A stretch of DNA of 64,000 nt, taken from positions 496,001 to 560,000 of the forward strand of contig OX637297.1 of NCBI GenBank assembly GCA_951799445.1. Reading direction: 5' to 3'. This DNA comes from Pseudisothecium myosuroides. Its lineage: Eukaryota > Streptophyta > Bryopsida > Hypnales > Lembophyllaceae. This document shows, in pieces, positions 12,066-24,765 of this stretch (the stretch's first letter is position 1; each line of letters starts with the position of its first letter). Position numbers and translations under genes: made by a program. The notes under the pieces were generated by a model, which searched no databases, was not told where the DNA came from, and was given only the letters and a program-made list of their open reading frames with translations.

Positions 12066-13660
12066 ACTATACAATCCAAGCATTGACAATTGTAATGTCT
12101 AGACAGGGGGGCAGATGAAGAGACTGTTCGTGAAAACTGAATCTAGGGTTTTATTGTCTAGTAGGTTGCTTTCTTGATTTCTCCACGCTGGTTTGGGATT
12201 CCGCAGATAGCATTTAATCGAATCGTAGTATTGATTGAACTACGCTTCTTTTGAGCCTCCAATTGTTGGATTTGAGTCCGAATATCGTCAGATCGAGACT
12301 AAAGGTTCCAGACGTGCTGGGGTTTTGGTTGGAGCGTTGCGCCGCATTTGAAGATTTCTTGCTCTATTGTCTTGATTTCAGTTCCAAGTCTCCAAAATGT
12401 TATTGGATTTGGTGGTGCGAGGTTAAGCGTTGGACAACGTGGGAAACCAATCTTGTTGATTCAAAATCCATACGGTATGCACATTAGGGCAAGGGTTCGA
12501 AATAACCGGATCTAGAATTCAAGTTTGATAACTGTTTTTTCTGTATGCTCCATTTTGGTTTCTGATTTTGCTCGTAATCTCTGTCAATACTTGATCTGTA
12601 GGAGCTGTATCAGGACCTTGTAAGTCTTAAATAGTAGGTTGGTGTTTCGATTAGAGTTATGTTCGGAGTCTTGAATAGGAAGTGTGTGCTTGGTATTTCG
12701 GTTAGAGTTCTGTTTGGAGGCTCAAAGTTCTTGGTCTATCTTGAAAGTTCGGATCTGAAGATGCCAAACTGCAACTAGACTTGATATTGCGATATCAAGC
12801 GTTGGGCAGCTTGGAAAAACAATTTTGTGTAGATTCTAAATGGTGTGCATGACGAGGTAACGCTCCATGTCTATTGAATCTTGGTTCCCTTTTCGGTAGA
12901 TGGTGTTCTTCATGCCTGTTTGTAACTTGGCACACCATTTTTCTCGAGATTTGACTCGACGGAGTTCAGTTAGGATATAGTAATGATTGGATAGTAGGCT
13001 GGAGGTGTGATCTGGTCAGAGCTATGATCTGGATTTGCAAATTCATTGCTATGTCTCAAGAGTTTGGCGAGTAAACGTTTCATCTGTTTCAACCACCCTG
13101 TGTACAGTTTCAGCCACTTATATATGGACCATTCCTATTACCTGCTCCTGTTGTTAAAGTAGTGAATCTCCTGGTGAATTTAGTGAACTTAGCAAAGTCA
13201 GGGATTGTGCTTACTCAAAAAATTAAAAAATTAAAAAATTAAATTTTTGTGAATGGTCTGCATGTACTCTAGCCTTTGATCCGCATATTTGCATTCCAAG
13301 AAGGGTTGTCGACATTCTCAATTGGAGCTACTGGTGTGAAGTCAAGCGTTGGGCAGCCTTAGGAACCAACTTTGGCTCTAGATTTTGCTCGTTGTGCATG
13401 ATGGGACATCCGTCCAAAACATTCATTGCTTGAGCTCCCTATTTGATACTTGGTTGTTTTGATTTTTCCATATAAGACTTGGACCCCACAAGATTTGGAT
13501 ACCGTAAGATTGGATACCATCAAGGTATCGTAAGATTTGGATAGAAAGTTGGAGCATGATGGTATGTCGGTTGGAGCATTGATCTGGGCCTGATAATTCT
13601 TGTTGTAACAAGATTATTGTGTTCTCTGGACAAGGGCTGCTGTCGATGTTAGTCTGCGCA
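12066..13660. repeat. Degenerate repeated block with a recurring 'aagcgttggRcaRc' motif
   Basis: A ~70-bp phrase recurs three times in the same orientation: near 12418 ('gttaagcgttggacaacgtg'), near 12790 ('atcaagcgttgggcagcttg') and near 13340 ('gtcaagcgttgggcagcctt'). Each is followed by a 'gatt..aa..' phrase and the second and third by 'gtgcatga'. The spacing is irregular (about 370 and 550 bp). The block is less AT-rich than its flanks. A 78-codon frame at 12251-12487 has no motif I recognise. It may be an old tandem duplication of part of a transcribed sequence. Confidence 0.4.
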
Positions 13661-14277
13661 CACCAAGGATGTACGAGTGGTCGTTTGCATTGAACAACTC
13701 GGACTCATACAATCAATCTTTGTAGCTTTTGTCCAAACCTAAAATTCATCTCCTATTTAGTTCAGACTGTTGCTAAAGCCAGATTAAATTTATATATAAT
13801 AGGGTCATATAGGGACGTAGTTAGAAATGGTCCCCGCTACTCTGGTGATCAATTCTTGTAGCTACACCAAAAGCATACAAGGAGCCTTAGCTCATGTCAA
13901 TAGAACCCTAAGGAGGTTACTAGAGATCATGGCATGTCACGAAGAGGAGAACCAGACCACTAGCGTAGCAACCAAGGTTGGCCATTATTTCACAATGGCC
14001 ACAGGCATGATGCAACAAGCCTGCCACCAATGCACATTCTGCCAGAGGTGCGTAGGAGCAGCCATGATTGGTTAGCAATTCCAGAGGCGCGCAACAGCTT
14101 TTGCAGAGATCAGCAGGGGTATGATGGACAAGCACCATTGGTCACACTTCTCAATCCCTTTTTTAAACAGAATGAAGAATCTCTCCCCCCGCTCTAGTTT
14201 GTAATTGGGTGGGGCTACTTGTTCAGCCAAGCAAGGTACTCTCATATGCTTGTGTTGATTCTGTTATTCTTTCCTAG
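13661..14277. other. Segment upstream of LINE ORF1, possibly LINE 5-prime region
   Basis: It lies directly 5-prime of the LINE ORF1 frame. An 82-codon plus-strand frame (13827-14075) contains several Cys/His residues but no canonical zinc-knuckle spacing that I can confirm. It could be the LINE 5-prime region or an earlier part of ORF1. There is no independent evidence for a gene. Confidence 0.25.
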
Positions 14278-15012
14278 GAAACCATACATATCAAGGAGCA
14301 TGTTGCAATTGTTAGCTTCATGGAAGGACTAATTGGTGAACAAACTAGAAAGGCATGGCTTCAAGACCTAGATCGGCTACTCTATCCAAATTACATCATA
14401 CTTTACAAACCTGTGGGAGGTAGATTCTATTATGTCAAACTTGACTGTAGTCAAGCTATGGATAAAGCCATAGGTCTTTTTCTTCATCAGTTTCCAGGAG
14501 GGGAAGCTACTTATCAGAGATGGATACCTTCATTTAACCCTGATTCTCCAATCGGACCATTTGTTCCATGCTGGCTCTCGATTCCAAATCTCCCTTCAAA
14601 ATTTATTTCTTGCTCTGAGTCTTTTGTCCAAACCCTAGGTCGAATTGTAGCCTATGACATTCTTGATCCTGCTCTTAGTCCACATCGTTATTGTGTGGCG
14701 TTCAATTTGTCTCAAGGTTGGATATCAAAACTCCAAATTGCAAAACCGTCAAGAGGCTTGATTGAGCTTCAAATCCTCTATGAGGAACCTTCACTGCACT
14801 ATTACCATTGCTTTGCCTTCTTCCATTCTCTTGATCAGTGCCCTACCCGTGTTGATTTTCCCTCAGTGGATTTACAAGAGAACAACCGTGATCCAAGTTT
14901 TAAAATCTATATCCATCCCCTGTCTGCAGGTATGATTCATTTTCACACCCAAATTTCACAGCCAGGGATCCACCTCAAAGAGAAGTTCTTCTTGACGTTT
15001 CAATCGTCATAG
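14278..15012 (+). pseudogene. LINE ORF1, nucleic-acid-binding protein (DUF4283-type), N-terminal part
   Basis: Open from 14278 (just after a TAG) to TAG at 15010-15012. The translation has the pattern typical of plant LINE ORF1 proteins: an RNA-binding-like fold (YIILYKPVGGRFYYVKLD), then the linker 'YQRWIPSFNPDSP' and 'VPCWLSIPNLP', then 'LGRIVAYDILDP', 'RYCVAFNLSQGW', 'LIELQILYEEPSLHYYHC'. In the family this protein binds the element's RNA and acts as chaperone in retrotransposition. The terminal Cys/His cluster (HCFAFFHSLDQCP) resembles a degenerate zinc knuckle. The frame is cut by a stop, and downstream sequence (15013-15600) continues in other frames with Ser/Pro-rich coding character, so it is a pseudogene. 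Confidence 0.75.
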
Positions 15013-15633
15013 CAATACCCGCAACCTTCCCCCTAGATCCACTCCATTACTAGATGTGGATGGATTTCTTCCAGTCCCGACTTGTAGACAAGGGCGTTCC
15101 TTCAGGAAATCTTCCACCCCATCTAGCTCTAGTCATTACTAGGCTTGTTGGGTTTCTATAGAAGGGAAGGATGATCCCAATTACCTTGACCAACCCTTAG
15201 TGTTTCATCAGGTCCCATCCCGATCACGTCAAACCTCAGACAAATCCCAAAATTACTCTATTGCAGAGGTTCGTAACTACCCCGATACACTCTCCCTCTT
15301 CCCCCTCCCCTTATGGCTCATCACAATCCATTCTATAGCTCAAATTACTTGGACCATATTAACCCGCAAGATATTTCTACCTTTGATAGATTAAAAAGTC
15401 CAAAATTCCCTCCGTCACCTCCTCTTTTTCCTGTCTCCACTGACCAACAGTATCAAGCAGGTCCAACTTCCAACATACTTCCGTCAAGTATTCCTAATAC
15501 CAATTTTACTACTCTGAAATTCCCCTCCCTGACCCTATTGCACCTCCTTCTTGAATAACCCGTAGCCAAACTAGATCTCACAGATTATAAGAGGATTCTT
15601 CTCCTATTTGCTAGCAAAAATGTAGCATGTCAA
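15013..15633 (+). pseudogene. LINE ORF1, Ser/Pro-rich middle part (frameshifted remnant)
   Basis: It follows directly on the ORF1 frame. Several short frames (for example 15313-15558) are rich in Ser, Pro and Gln, as is usual for the linker part of plant LINE ORF1. No single frame stays open. The right end at 15633 is set by a small inverted-repeat element. Confidence 0.5.
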
Positions 15634-16259
15634 GGTAGATGCATGGATGAGTGTCTCAATAAACCGGTCACAAAGATGTTTTCAGAAAATGTTAGCATTA
15701 GAAAGGCTCTAGGCCACAAATGGTCACATCTTTTCACAATTTTTTTGTCTAAAATACTTAACAACTTGATTATAAAGATATTTATGTAGTTGGTTTAAGA
15801 AATTTCAATTTTTATTAGGTGTATGGGACTTTTGAAGTGTAGTATATGGACTTGTCACAACTGAACAAAAATTACATATGGACTTTTTTGAGGATATAGA
15901 TATATTTAAATATTTTCTAGTGACTTTGTTATGAATGCTCCAAAGGTTTTGCTTGAGTGAAATGCTTTCTATATTACAAGATTTTTTTTTAATATAGAAT
16001 TAGGGACTTTTAATAGTTAAAATGAAGGTTTAATTTTGGAGAAGTTTTTTGGATAAATAATTGTTATTATCATTATTATTTTTTTTCTATTGTATTTAAT
16101 TTTAGAAGATTAAGGTGGGCCGCCCTTCATTTTTCACTTTTTTCTATTTTATTTCCAATATAATAGCCATAAAAGAAAATAGACTTCAATTTTAGTAACT
16201 TTTTGAGTTTTTGTGAGGTCATGGGTGCTGCTTTTGAGACACTCATCCATGCAACTACC
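15634..16259. mobile_element. 626-bp miniature element with 26-bp terminal inverted repeats
   Basis: The left terminus 15634-15659 begins 'ggtagatgcatggatgag' and ends 'tgtctcaa'. The right terminus 16234-16259 is its inverse with one mismatch ('ttgagacactcatccatgca' then 'actacc'). The interior is AT-rich and non-coding. I found no convincing target-site duplication. It interrupts LINE ORF1. Confidence 0.75.
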
Positions 16260-16553
16260 CGTCAGTAGTAATTATTCCCGAGTCGCCTTGTAGCCCATCC
16301 ATGAGGAATGACAACATGATTCTTGACTCTATTATCAATGATGCTCAAACCAACAACACAAAAAATAATGTATTAGAGTTTAGTGGACTCTCCATTCTTT
16401 CTTCACCTTTGTCAAACATTGGTACAACTTTAGCCCTCCAAGTTTTTAACAATGTTACGGGCTCAATACTGCAATGGGTAGTGACTAATCCATCCCCCGA
16501 GGAGATCACTCCTTGTAATTTAAGGTATACACCTGAGTTAAAAGGGTATTTGA
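16260..16553 (+). pseudogene. LINE ORF1, further part (remnant)
   Basis: An open frame at 16301-16558 (MRNDNMILDSIINDAQ) with ordinary coding composition lies between two insertions in the LINE interval. It is called ORF1 by position only. I see no motif. Confidence 0.4.
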
Positions 16554-18190
16554 TGTAGGGCTATTTACCTTAATTATTATATTTAAAATGATCATATTTT
16601 TACATAAAAAGCTACGAGGGGTATATTTCCAATACCCTATATTTTTTTATAAATTCATTCATGCAATTTTTTAAGTGGGTCTATCTTACATATAAAATTT
16701 AAGTGTACAATTGATTAGGTTAAAAGACCAATTGTCTGTTGAATGATCAATTAAAAATCTAGATAGGATCCTATGAAATCAATTTTTGTTGGATGTTCAC
16801 AAAATTTTGATACAAAATGTCAACATGTTTCTCCTCGGTGAGAATATATTTTTTCTTGAATGAGTACCCAAATTAGAAGTTATATTGCTTTGAATTTTTT
16901 TAGTAGCCTAGACAATTTGGGCATCTTTAAGCACCTTTTGCAAAAATACTCATCAACTTTTGAAATTTGGCATGTACGTAACTAATAAAATATGGCATAA
17001 AATTATCAAAAAAAATTTAATTCTCAAGTTACATATTAAGAAGAGTCAAACTTCAATAGCTATGTTGGGGGGGCTTTGTAAAAAAACTTTTTTTTTTAAC
17101 TTCAAGCCCTATTATCTTGCAATATGTAAAGTCAAAGTTTTGAAAATTTCCCGCATATTCCAAATGTTTGTCTCTAATATTTTATCTTTTAGATTTCAAT
17201 AAAAAATTTTTGATTGCACAAGAAATCATCAAAAAATGACTAGTGTATTGCCAATGCATTTAACCTCCTTATATTGCAAGTTGATTTAGAGTAAGTTAGA
17301 CTCCATATTTGCTTTTGAATTTTTTTTATGGATAAACTTTATATCATTATCATATACATATGAATGGCTAAAATCAAAATTGTTATTTAGAGAAAAAATT
17401 TTACTCCAAGAGGGCTTGAAGTTTGCTGACTTTGTTTTGCAAGAATAAGAAAAAGTTTTTTTTCTAACTTCAAATGTTATAATCTTTCAATTCACGTGGT
17501 CAAATGGGCTGAAATTTTTTCCTAACATTGCCTTATTATTTTAATACACTTTTGTATGGTTGGTTTAAAAAAAAATTAATTAATTAATTTTGGACAATGC
17601 ATCAAAAATGGGTAGTTTTGGACTTTTCCTCTTTCAAAACACCCTTTGGCCTTTAGGGATTAATAATAGATTTACCATTGAATAGTTCAAAACCCCATTG
17701 AAACTATTCCATGAACATTTTATTCAATATGAGTGTGTTTAACATTTATAACCTCGATGAATGAAGTTAAACAAGCTATAAACTTTATCTTGATGGCGTA
17801 CAGTTTTTAGTTCATTGAACTCACTAAGAGAAATCTTCCTATTTGTACAATGTGACAATTTTTCCCACTTGTGGTCAATGCCTTACGTTTACATTTCATT
17901 TTGTTGATATATACACTACTAGTATTGTGACACAATTTCAATCAACCATCCTTTATTGTAGATTTTCTTGGCTATGTCCATTTTATCATCCACATGAAAT
18001 TATCTGTCTACATCTATACAACTATACTCATTGTACTAGGAAAAATTTGCACGGCCCCTATTTGTCAAGGCTAACTTATTAATAAAAATTCCTACTGCAT
18101 GATGTTTTTATATACCCTATTATATACATATATATATATATATATATAATAGAGTATGTAGTTTTTTATGGACCCTATAGTAGCCCTACA
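16554..18190. mobile_element. AT-rich insertion with short inverted termini (probable MITE or compound)
   Basis: It begins 'tgtagggctattta' at 16554 and ends with the inverse 'tagtagccctaca' at 18190, a 12-13 bp inverted pair. The interior is strongly AT-rich with no coding sign. It includes a (TA)n run at about 18126-18150, and a 'cctttagggattaa' phrase at about 17651-17664 like the right end of the TTAA elements. It separates LINE ORF1 coding sequence from the ORF1/ORF2 boundary, so an insertion is likely. No clear target duplication was seen. Confidence 0.4.
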
Positions 18191-18478
18191 TATTATATAA
18201 TTTTGTTTTGTTTTGAATTAAATGGACCCTATCTTTTAACTCACGTAGTTTTTAAAAAACCGAGAGTGACTTCCTCGGGATCCATCTTCTTTTAGGACTC
18301 AGCCTAAAATCAAAATCTCTACTCGTCAGTTGAAGAATTCGGCAAGACAATCTCAAGTTTCTTAGGTTAGAATTGAAGTAGTGGCGACTGACCCTAATCT
18401 TGATCCGTGGGGCCTTAGACATACCCACCCTAAAGATTGCGTAAGGAGCGCTCGGCAATCTCTTGATCCACGCAGCCT
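18191..18478 (+). pseudogene. LINE ORF1 C-terminal tail and ORF1/ORF2 boundary
   Basis: The sequence immediately precedes the ORF2 start. In one plus-strand frame it reads Arg/Lys/Ser-rich coding sequence with one stop (about 18284-18360), as expected for the tail of ORF1. It is called from position and composition only. Confidence 0.4.
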
Positions 18479-18520
18479 ATGAAATTAAAAATCTTATTCC
18501 AAAATGTCCGTGGGTTAAAT
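18479..18520 (+). pseudogene. LINE ORF2 start, AP-endonuclease N-terminus (piece 1 of 3)
   Basis: ATG at 18479 gives MKLKILFQNVRGLN, the first endonuclease strand motif (family consensus around NVRGLN). The frame is interrupted by unit B copy 1. Removing that copy and one TAAAT duplication (18516-18520 / 38660-38664) joins it in frame to piece 2, giving NVRGLNDP, the usual family sequence. Confidence 0.85.
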
Positions 18521-18988
18521 TGTGGGAGTATGTAAATTCAAAGTGCATAAAAATAGATTAGAATAGAATTATAATAGAGCCAAAAAATTTTGAATTTTAA
18601 TAAGACATAGAGAATTGGATCCAATTACGGATAACTTTAGAATAGTCAGTTTCTATGTTGCTAGAACCGTTACGACTGGTTTATCACCAACAGTAAGACG
18701 GATCCGAAATCCAGAATTTTCCGGATGAATGGAACCTATGGTCTAGAATTCTGGCCTAGGAAACTAGGGTACCGTTACGGGAACGGTCTCCTATCCATTC
18801 TCCACCGAGAACGGTCGGCTGCTTGTTGGGTACTTAAGTCCACCGCCACTCCATTCTTCTTCCTTTTTCGCAGCACTCTGCGCGCATGTAATGGAGAGAA
18901 AGAGTGGTGAGTTAGGCATCGTGCCAGGGAGAGAAAGGTGAGGTCGATGCTGATTGCACCGGATTAGCATTCTCCGTGTTGGTGAACC

Positions 18989-20926
18989 ATGGCGGAAAGT
19001 AGCGATCCGAAAACCCATAAATATACGGTCACGGCCCAAATAGTTTGTTCGGCTATTTCTGAGGACTCGACCATGCGGAGGCAGTTAGAGGAGGATCTAA
19101 TGCGTATGGGATGCGTCGGATTGTTACATAGGTTGTGGAATGTCAAGGACTAGGAGATGACTGAGGAGCTCATCTCAGGGGTCCCAAATCAGTATGAGTT
19201 GACGGTTAGAGGTCGACCCATAGCTTGGACAGAGGACGTCTGGGCGGAATTATATGAGTTCAAGAAGTACGGATCCAGATTAGCCTCCTGGACGGATAAG
19301 TTCTCGAGCGGAAAGTTCCAAAGTCCGATCAATTCGAAGGACAAGTACGCCACTAGTGAATGTAAGAGCAATAGGCATAGACGGGTGCTGGAATTTCCGA
19401 TTCCGCTTTTGTATCCGGAAAAGTCTACCCGTGTTACGGTCACGGTGGCTAACATCATCTTTGGAGCTATGGAAGATAGGTTTGTGCATTGGGGTAGGGT
19501 TATTGCGGGTGTAGTCACGAAATTGGTGGACCATGTGTCGAAGAGCAAGTACAATCCTCTCAGCCCGTACTTGTTCCACCTCTATTACCAAAATGAGGTT
19601 CTGAATAGCCATGAGGTGATAGCGTACGAAACTAGAATCCAAATCCTAAAGTATGGCTTTATGGATGAAGCTAAGCGGGAGTAGCAGGAGTCGGAGTCGG
19701 AAGAAGAGCAGGAAGAACTAGTCGATAAATGGGATAAACGGAGGAAGTTGACCGGTCTGTCCTCAAGAGGAAAGTTGACGGAACCGGAAATTGGAGAACC
19801 CAGCTAGATTTTGGTGAAGGAAGAACCTTCGACTTTCTTTGATGCTAGAATCGAATGGGTACGGCAAGCTCGGTTGCTACACGACAACATAGCGGATTCC
19901 GTAATCAAAATTGGTGATGAATTGAAGGTGAAGTCGGAGAATATTTTGAAGGAAATCAGGCAATGACTGAGTCCAGATGTGCCGCACAAGAAGGATGAGT
20001 GGATCCGGAACTTGGAGAACGAGTGGGATGACTTTCAATCCCCGACGCTTTTTGCGAAAGGAGATGCAGCAGTAGCAAGACAGAAGGAGACAGAAGCTCT
20101 CCAGGTCGTCCGGAATTTGACAACGTTGGTTTTTCAGCCGACGGATCTCGTGGTCAGATCCAAACTCTTCAACGACTAGCTGATAAGTGAAGGGCACCTA
20201 TCCGGATTGAAAGTAGTGACAATCTTAGTCAACTTTCAAGCTCGGATGGATGCGATGTTGAAGGAAATGGGTAAGCTGTTGGGACACCTTGAGACGGGTA
20301 AGGTCATGGATTTCACAATGTTTCCGGATGTTCCCGGCACCGAATTCCTGAATACTCTGATCAAGCAAGGTCTGGGGTCCATTCTGCAAATACCAGGTTA
20401 TCGGCAGGTCCATCCACGAGCCAAGCGCGGATACGACGGACAAGTTTAAAGGATGTATGCAAACTTGAGAGGGAGACAAGTGTGAAGCCGGTTCCGGTGC
20501 CACGTGAAGTTTCCGTCTCACCAACAATTTCGTCAATCTGGATTACTGGGACAGCATCATTCATGCTACCCGGATGGGAAGTTCGCAATGATCTCGTTGA
20601 GCAAATGGGGCCTTGTCAAATCTGGCCCGGACCCATCCGGAAAAGTTCCCTCACATGTAGCAACTTTCGCCTAAACGAGACAGCGCGACAATAGATCTTA
20701 GAGAGACGTTGCCAAAGAAGGAGCTTAAGGTTGAGATGATTGATAAATCAGAGGAGGAAGATTTCAAATCTGGATCCGAGACAGAATCGGACGAGGATGA
20801 CTCGCCCCCACCAATCAAGTGTAAGATTCAAAATCGGGCTACAGTTAAGTTGACTCAGTGAAGTCCGCGAGCAAGCCACTTGCAGGTCCCGGTAGCAGTT
20901 CAAAGAAGCCGCGGAAGGGGAAGTAG
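18989..20926 (+). pseudogene. Unit B protein gene, copy 1 (broken)
   Basis: The ATG at 18989 aligns with the ATG of copies 3 and 4 (MAES/MAESS start), and the TAG at 20924-20926 aligns with their ends. In-frame stops occur near 19151, at 19682-19684, near 19804 and elsewhere, and there is at least one frameshift before 20480. Conserved pieces are 'LISGVPNQYELTVRG', 'GKFQSPINSKDKYA', 'RVLEFPIPLLYPEKSTRVTV', 'IIFGAMED' and 'LSPYLFHLYYQNEVL'. Function is unknown. Upstream there is a TATA-like 'gtacttaag' at about 18828-18836, in the same place as in copy 3. Confidence 0.8.
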
Positions 20927-21789
20927 TTAGTTAGGATTTTTGAATTTTAGTTCCGAAACGGGTTTTCTGTGTGTGGGCCCTAGTTCTGGATTTTTAGGGA
21001 CAACTGGCATTTGACTCTCCGGATATCACGGAAGGTCATTGTGTGGTCACCCCGGTTTTGGGGTGGCTTTTCAGCTTTTTGGCTTTTTGTTTTAAGTTTT
21101 AAAGGGAGGGCAGTCTGTTGTCCTCTCATTCCATCCAAGCCCATTTCTATACATTTATTTATGTTCATCCCTTTCTTTAATCTAAGATACTGAGTGAACA
21201 TTCTGATTTTGACTATGTGTACGATTTTGTTGGTTTGTTTATGAGTGTGTTAAGGTGCAAGAGGGGATGTGGGCGCTAGATTACCCACCCTTGGTAATAA
21301 AGCGAACACCGACCAGGTTCTATGCTTTTATCCACATTTTTTAATATATGGGGGTGATGTGAGCGCGGTCCACTGTGCCTTCCAAGCAATGGATCTTTTT
21401 TGCTAACGTTTCCTAAGTGTCGTGGATGGCAGCGAATAATTAGTAATGCATGTAGTAACTCACAAGTTAACTGCGATGTTTAGAGTGATGGTGAAATCCG
21501 AACTCCCTAACTATCTATCCTATGTCGAGGGTCGACTGAGTAGTCGGCGTCATTTATAACGTCCCTAACTACATAAAAAGGGGAACCCCTATGTTCCTTC
21601 CATGAACCCCTAAGACTATCTTGGGTTTCTAAGACTTCACCTAGGAGTTCTACTTTTAAAAACTACCCCTAAAGTTCCAACTTCGGAATGTAACTCTAGA
21701 TTTTACTTCTTTAACTTGATTCTTAAATATTAACTACCAACTTGTGCTCGATGTTTTGACTTTTGACTCTAGGTTTCTATTCCTAAATT

Positions 21790-22073
21790 AACTCTAAGAT
21801 TTACCCTTGAATTTTAACTCTATGTTTTAACCTTTAACTCTAAGTTTTTACTCCTAATTTAACTCTAAGATTTACCCTTGAATTTTAACTCTATGTTTTA
21901 ACTTTTAACTCTAAGTTTTTACTCCTAAATTAACTCTAAGATTTACCCTTGAATTTTAACTCTATGTTTTAACTTTTAACTCTAAGTTTTTACTCCTAAA
22001 TTAACTCTAAGATTTACCCTTGAATTTTAACTCTATGTTTTAACTTTTAACTCTAAGTTTTTACTTCTAGAAT
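21790..22073. repeat. 71-bp tandem repeat in the left LTR (4 units)
   Basis: The phrase 'aactctaagatttaccc' starts at 21790, 21861, 21932 and 22003, a constant 71-bp period. The surrounding 21600-22750 is a degenerate sea of 'ttttaactcta' phrases. This suggests that the array grew from an older short-period repeat. Confidence 0.9.
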
Positions 22074-24529
22074 TAATTCTAAATTTTAACCTCTAGGTTT
22101 GACTCTATGTTTTCACTTTGACTCTAGATCTTTTCTACTTCCAACAACTAACTCTAACTTTAACTTCTACCTCTTAACTTTTAGCTTCTACTTTTAGCCT
22201 TTCACTATAACTTTTTACTCCCCAATTGACTCTAAAGTTTAACCTTTAAATTTAATCTTAACTTTTGACTTTTGACTTTTGACTTTCTACTTCCAACTTT
22301 AATCCTATCGTTTTAATCCTAGTTTAACTCTAAGTGTTATCCTCCTAAATTTAACTCCAACTTTTTAACTCTAGGGCTTAACTTCTAAACTTACTTCCAC
22401 AGTTTACTCTGAGTTTTGACTTCTAATTTTAACTCTATTTCTAACTAAAAATCTACTCGTAATTTCTACCCCCTAAATTTAGTCCAAGGTTTTACTTTTT
22501 AATTTCTACTTCCCACTCGGAATTTTTTACTCCTAATTAACCCTAACTTCCTTTTCTAAGCTACCCTAAGGTTTCACTGGAAATTTTAATCCCCTAAGTT
22601 AAACTTCCAAATTAATTCTACTTTTTAACTTCCCAAAGTTAACTCTAGATTTTGACCTTAGAATTTTAACTTTAAGAAATAAAATGTAAATTGATTCTAA
22701 TTCTAACCGCTAATTAATCCCTAATTTTAATCCTAAATTCTCTTTCTAATTTAAACCCCTAAGGTCCGTCCATGATTCTTTTTGGATGATTTCTACTCAA
22801 AATTCCTCCGTCCTACCTCCTACCGCTTAACTTAGCCTAACGCGGTCAGTTTACGGTCAAATCTTAATTATAAGATGTTTTCGGAAACCCCTATCACTAA
22901 TCTATAGACTTTTGAATCTAAACTTCTAATTTGCACTAATCACGGCTCGCTAATCACACTTTTAGGGCTGATTAAGGAAATCAATGCTAATTAGGGAAAA
23001 TACCAAGGGTTAATTTCAAAAACTCACCTCTTCACTACCGGTTTCGGAAATCACTTCGTCCACGTCCACGTAGACATCCTCATGCTCCATAGCAATCCTT
23101 TGTTTTGTTTGATTTTTCCCAAGCTCACCGCTTAATTTGAGAAAATATTACACCCTTGCAATCTAACTTCCTTCTTTCCCTTCCTCCTTCTTTTTCTTTC
23201 TTCCTCCCTTCTTCTACACTAGTACTATTCCACCTAAGCTTTTATGAGTCTTACACTATGGTCTCCAATTTCAAGGAGGTTTTTAAGATGCCAACTATCC
23301 TCTTACACAATTTTGCCTTTGTGTCATCCTAATCCTCCTCCCAACGGTCACCACGAATTCTCAAGATTTCCTTTTCTAATCCTACCTAAGCCTAAGCCTA
23401 GGTCACTATTTATCGTCTCTCTCACCTCTCCCCTATTTCATTCGATTGTTCTCTATCCTTCCTCCATTGTGTGTAAGAGTGTTTTGTAGTTGTTGGTGAG
23501 GGTGAGACTTCCTTGTGTGCAGGTACGGTGGTGCTCCGCTCTTTTCTCCCTTCTCCCTTTTTGATTTTAGACCCTAATCCCTACTTAGCAATAGGTCAGC
23601 CCCCCATTTTCCTTTGTTTTGTTTATCTAGTGTGAGAGAAACCAAAAATCAAGAAAAAAGAGAGTTCAAAAATGGGGACCGAATTGGGGCCCCAACTGCC
23701 TGCCGAATCAAGCCTGGCCTCTCGGCTGGCTGGCTAGCTGCTGGGGGGTCGGGTTCAAAAATAAATAAATTATTTATTTATTTGTTTTCTTTTGATGTTT
23801 GGATGATGTGGCCTGGTCTGGTTCGGTTCTCGACTTGATCTGGTCTGTTCTGGCTTCCGACTTGATCTGGTCTGTTTGGTTCTCGACTGATCTGGTCTGT
23901 TTGGTTCTCGACTTGATCTGGTCTGTTTGGTTCTCGACTTGATCTGGTCTGTTTTGGCTCTGGACCTTGACTACTAAGGGAAAACTGGATTTTTGGGCAA
24001 ACTGGATTTTTGGTGAACTAAGGGAAAGAAAACTTGGAGAAAATAAAACTTGGGGAAAATAGGACTTGAGGGAAATAGAACTTGGGGAAAATAAGACTTG
24101 GGGAAAATAAACTTGGGGAAAATAGGACTTGAGGGAAATAGAACTTGGGGAAAATAAGACTTGGGAAAAATAGAACTTGGGGAACAACTTAGTCACACTA
24201 AAACTTGGGGAGCAACTTAGACACACTAAACTTGGGGAACACTCAGACTCACTAAACACTTGGGAAACAACTAAACTAAAGAAAACGTTGGGATTAACTA
24301 AACTTCACTAAATGCAAAGGAACCTACATATCTTGGAAGCTAAACTCTGGAGGTTTCCACAAAGGTCTTGGAAACTAGACTTTGGAACTAAACACGAGGG
24401 AGGTGCAAAGCTTCGCCGTTAGATTGGTTTTAACACCAACTTTAGGACTTCTTGGCACCTCGGGGGTTCAAAGCTCCGCCGTCTACACTTTTAACACACG
24501 CTTTAGGACTTCAACTTTGTCACTAGTTT

Positions 24530-24765
24530 AAAGCTTCGCCGTCCCGGAGGGGGGTCCACTCAACAAGGAGAAAATTAGAAGAAGGTTTGGAATAACTTAG
24601 AAAACATGCGCAAAGGAGGTTCAAAGCTTCGCCGTCCCGGAGGGGGGTCCACTCAACAAGGAGAAGATTAGAAGAGGGTTTGGGATAACTTTAGAAAACA
24701 TGCACAAAGGAGGTTCAAAGCTTCGCCGTCCCGGAGGGGGGTCCACTCAACAAGGAGAAGGTTAG
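24530..24765. repeat. ~94-bp tandem repeat in the left LTR (3 units)
   Basis: 'gcttcgccgtcccggagggg' starts at 24533, 24626 and 24720. The units differ by single bases. A counterpart exists at about 35925-36160 in the right LTR. Confidence 0.9.

Noticed and set aside
23774..24259. 161-codon minus-strand frame in the LTR
   Set aside because: It reads through ~20- and ~26-bp tandem repeats, whose periodicity keeps it open. The other LTR has a shorter version after the 63-bp change.
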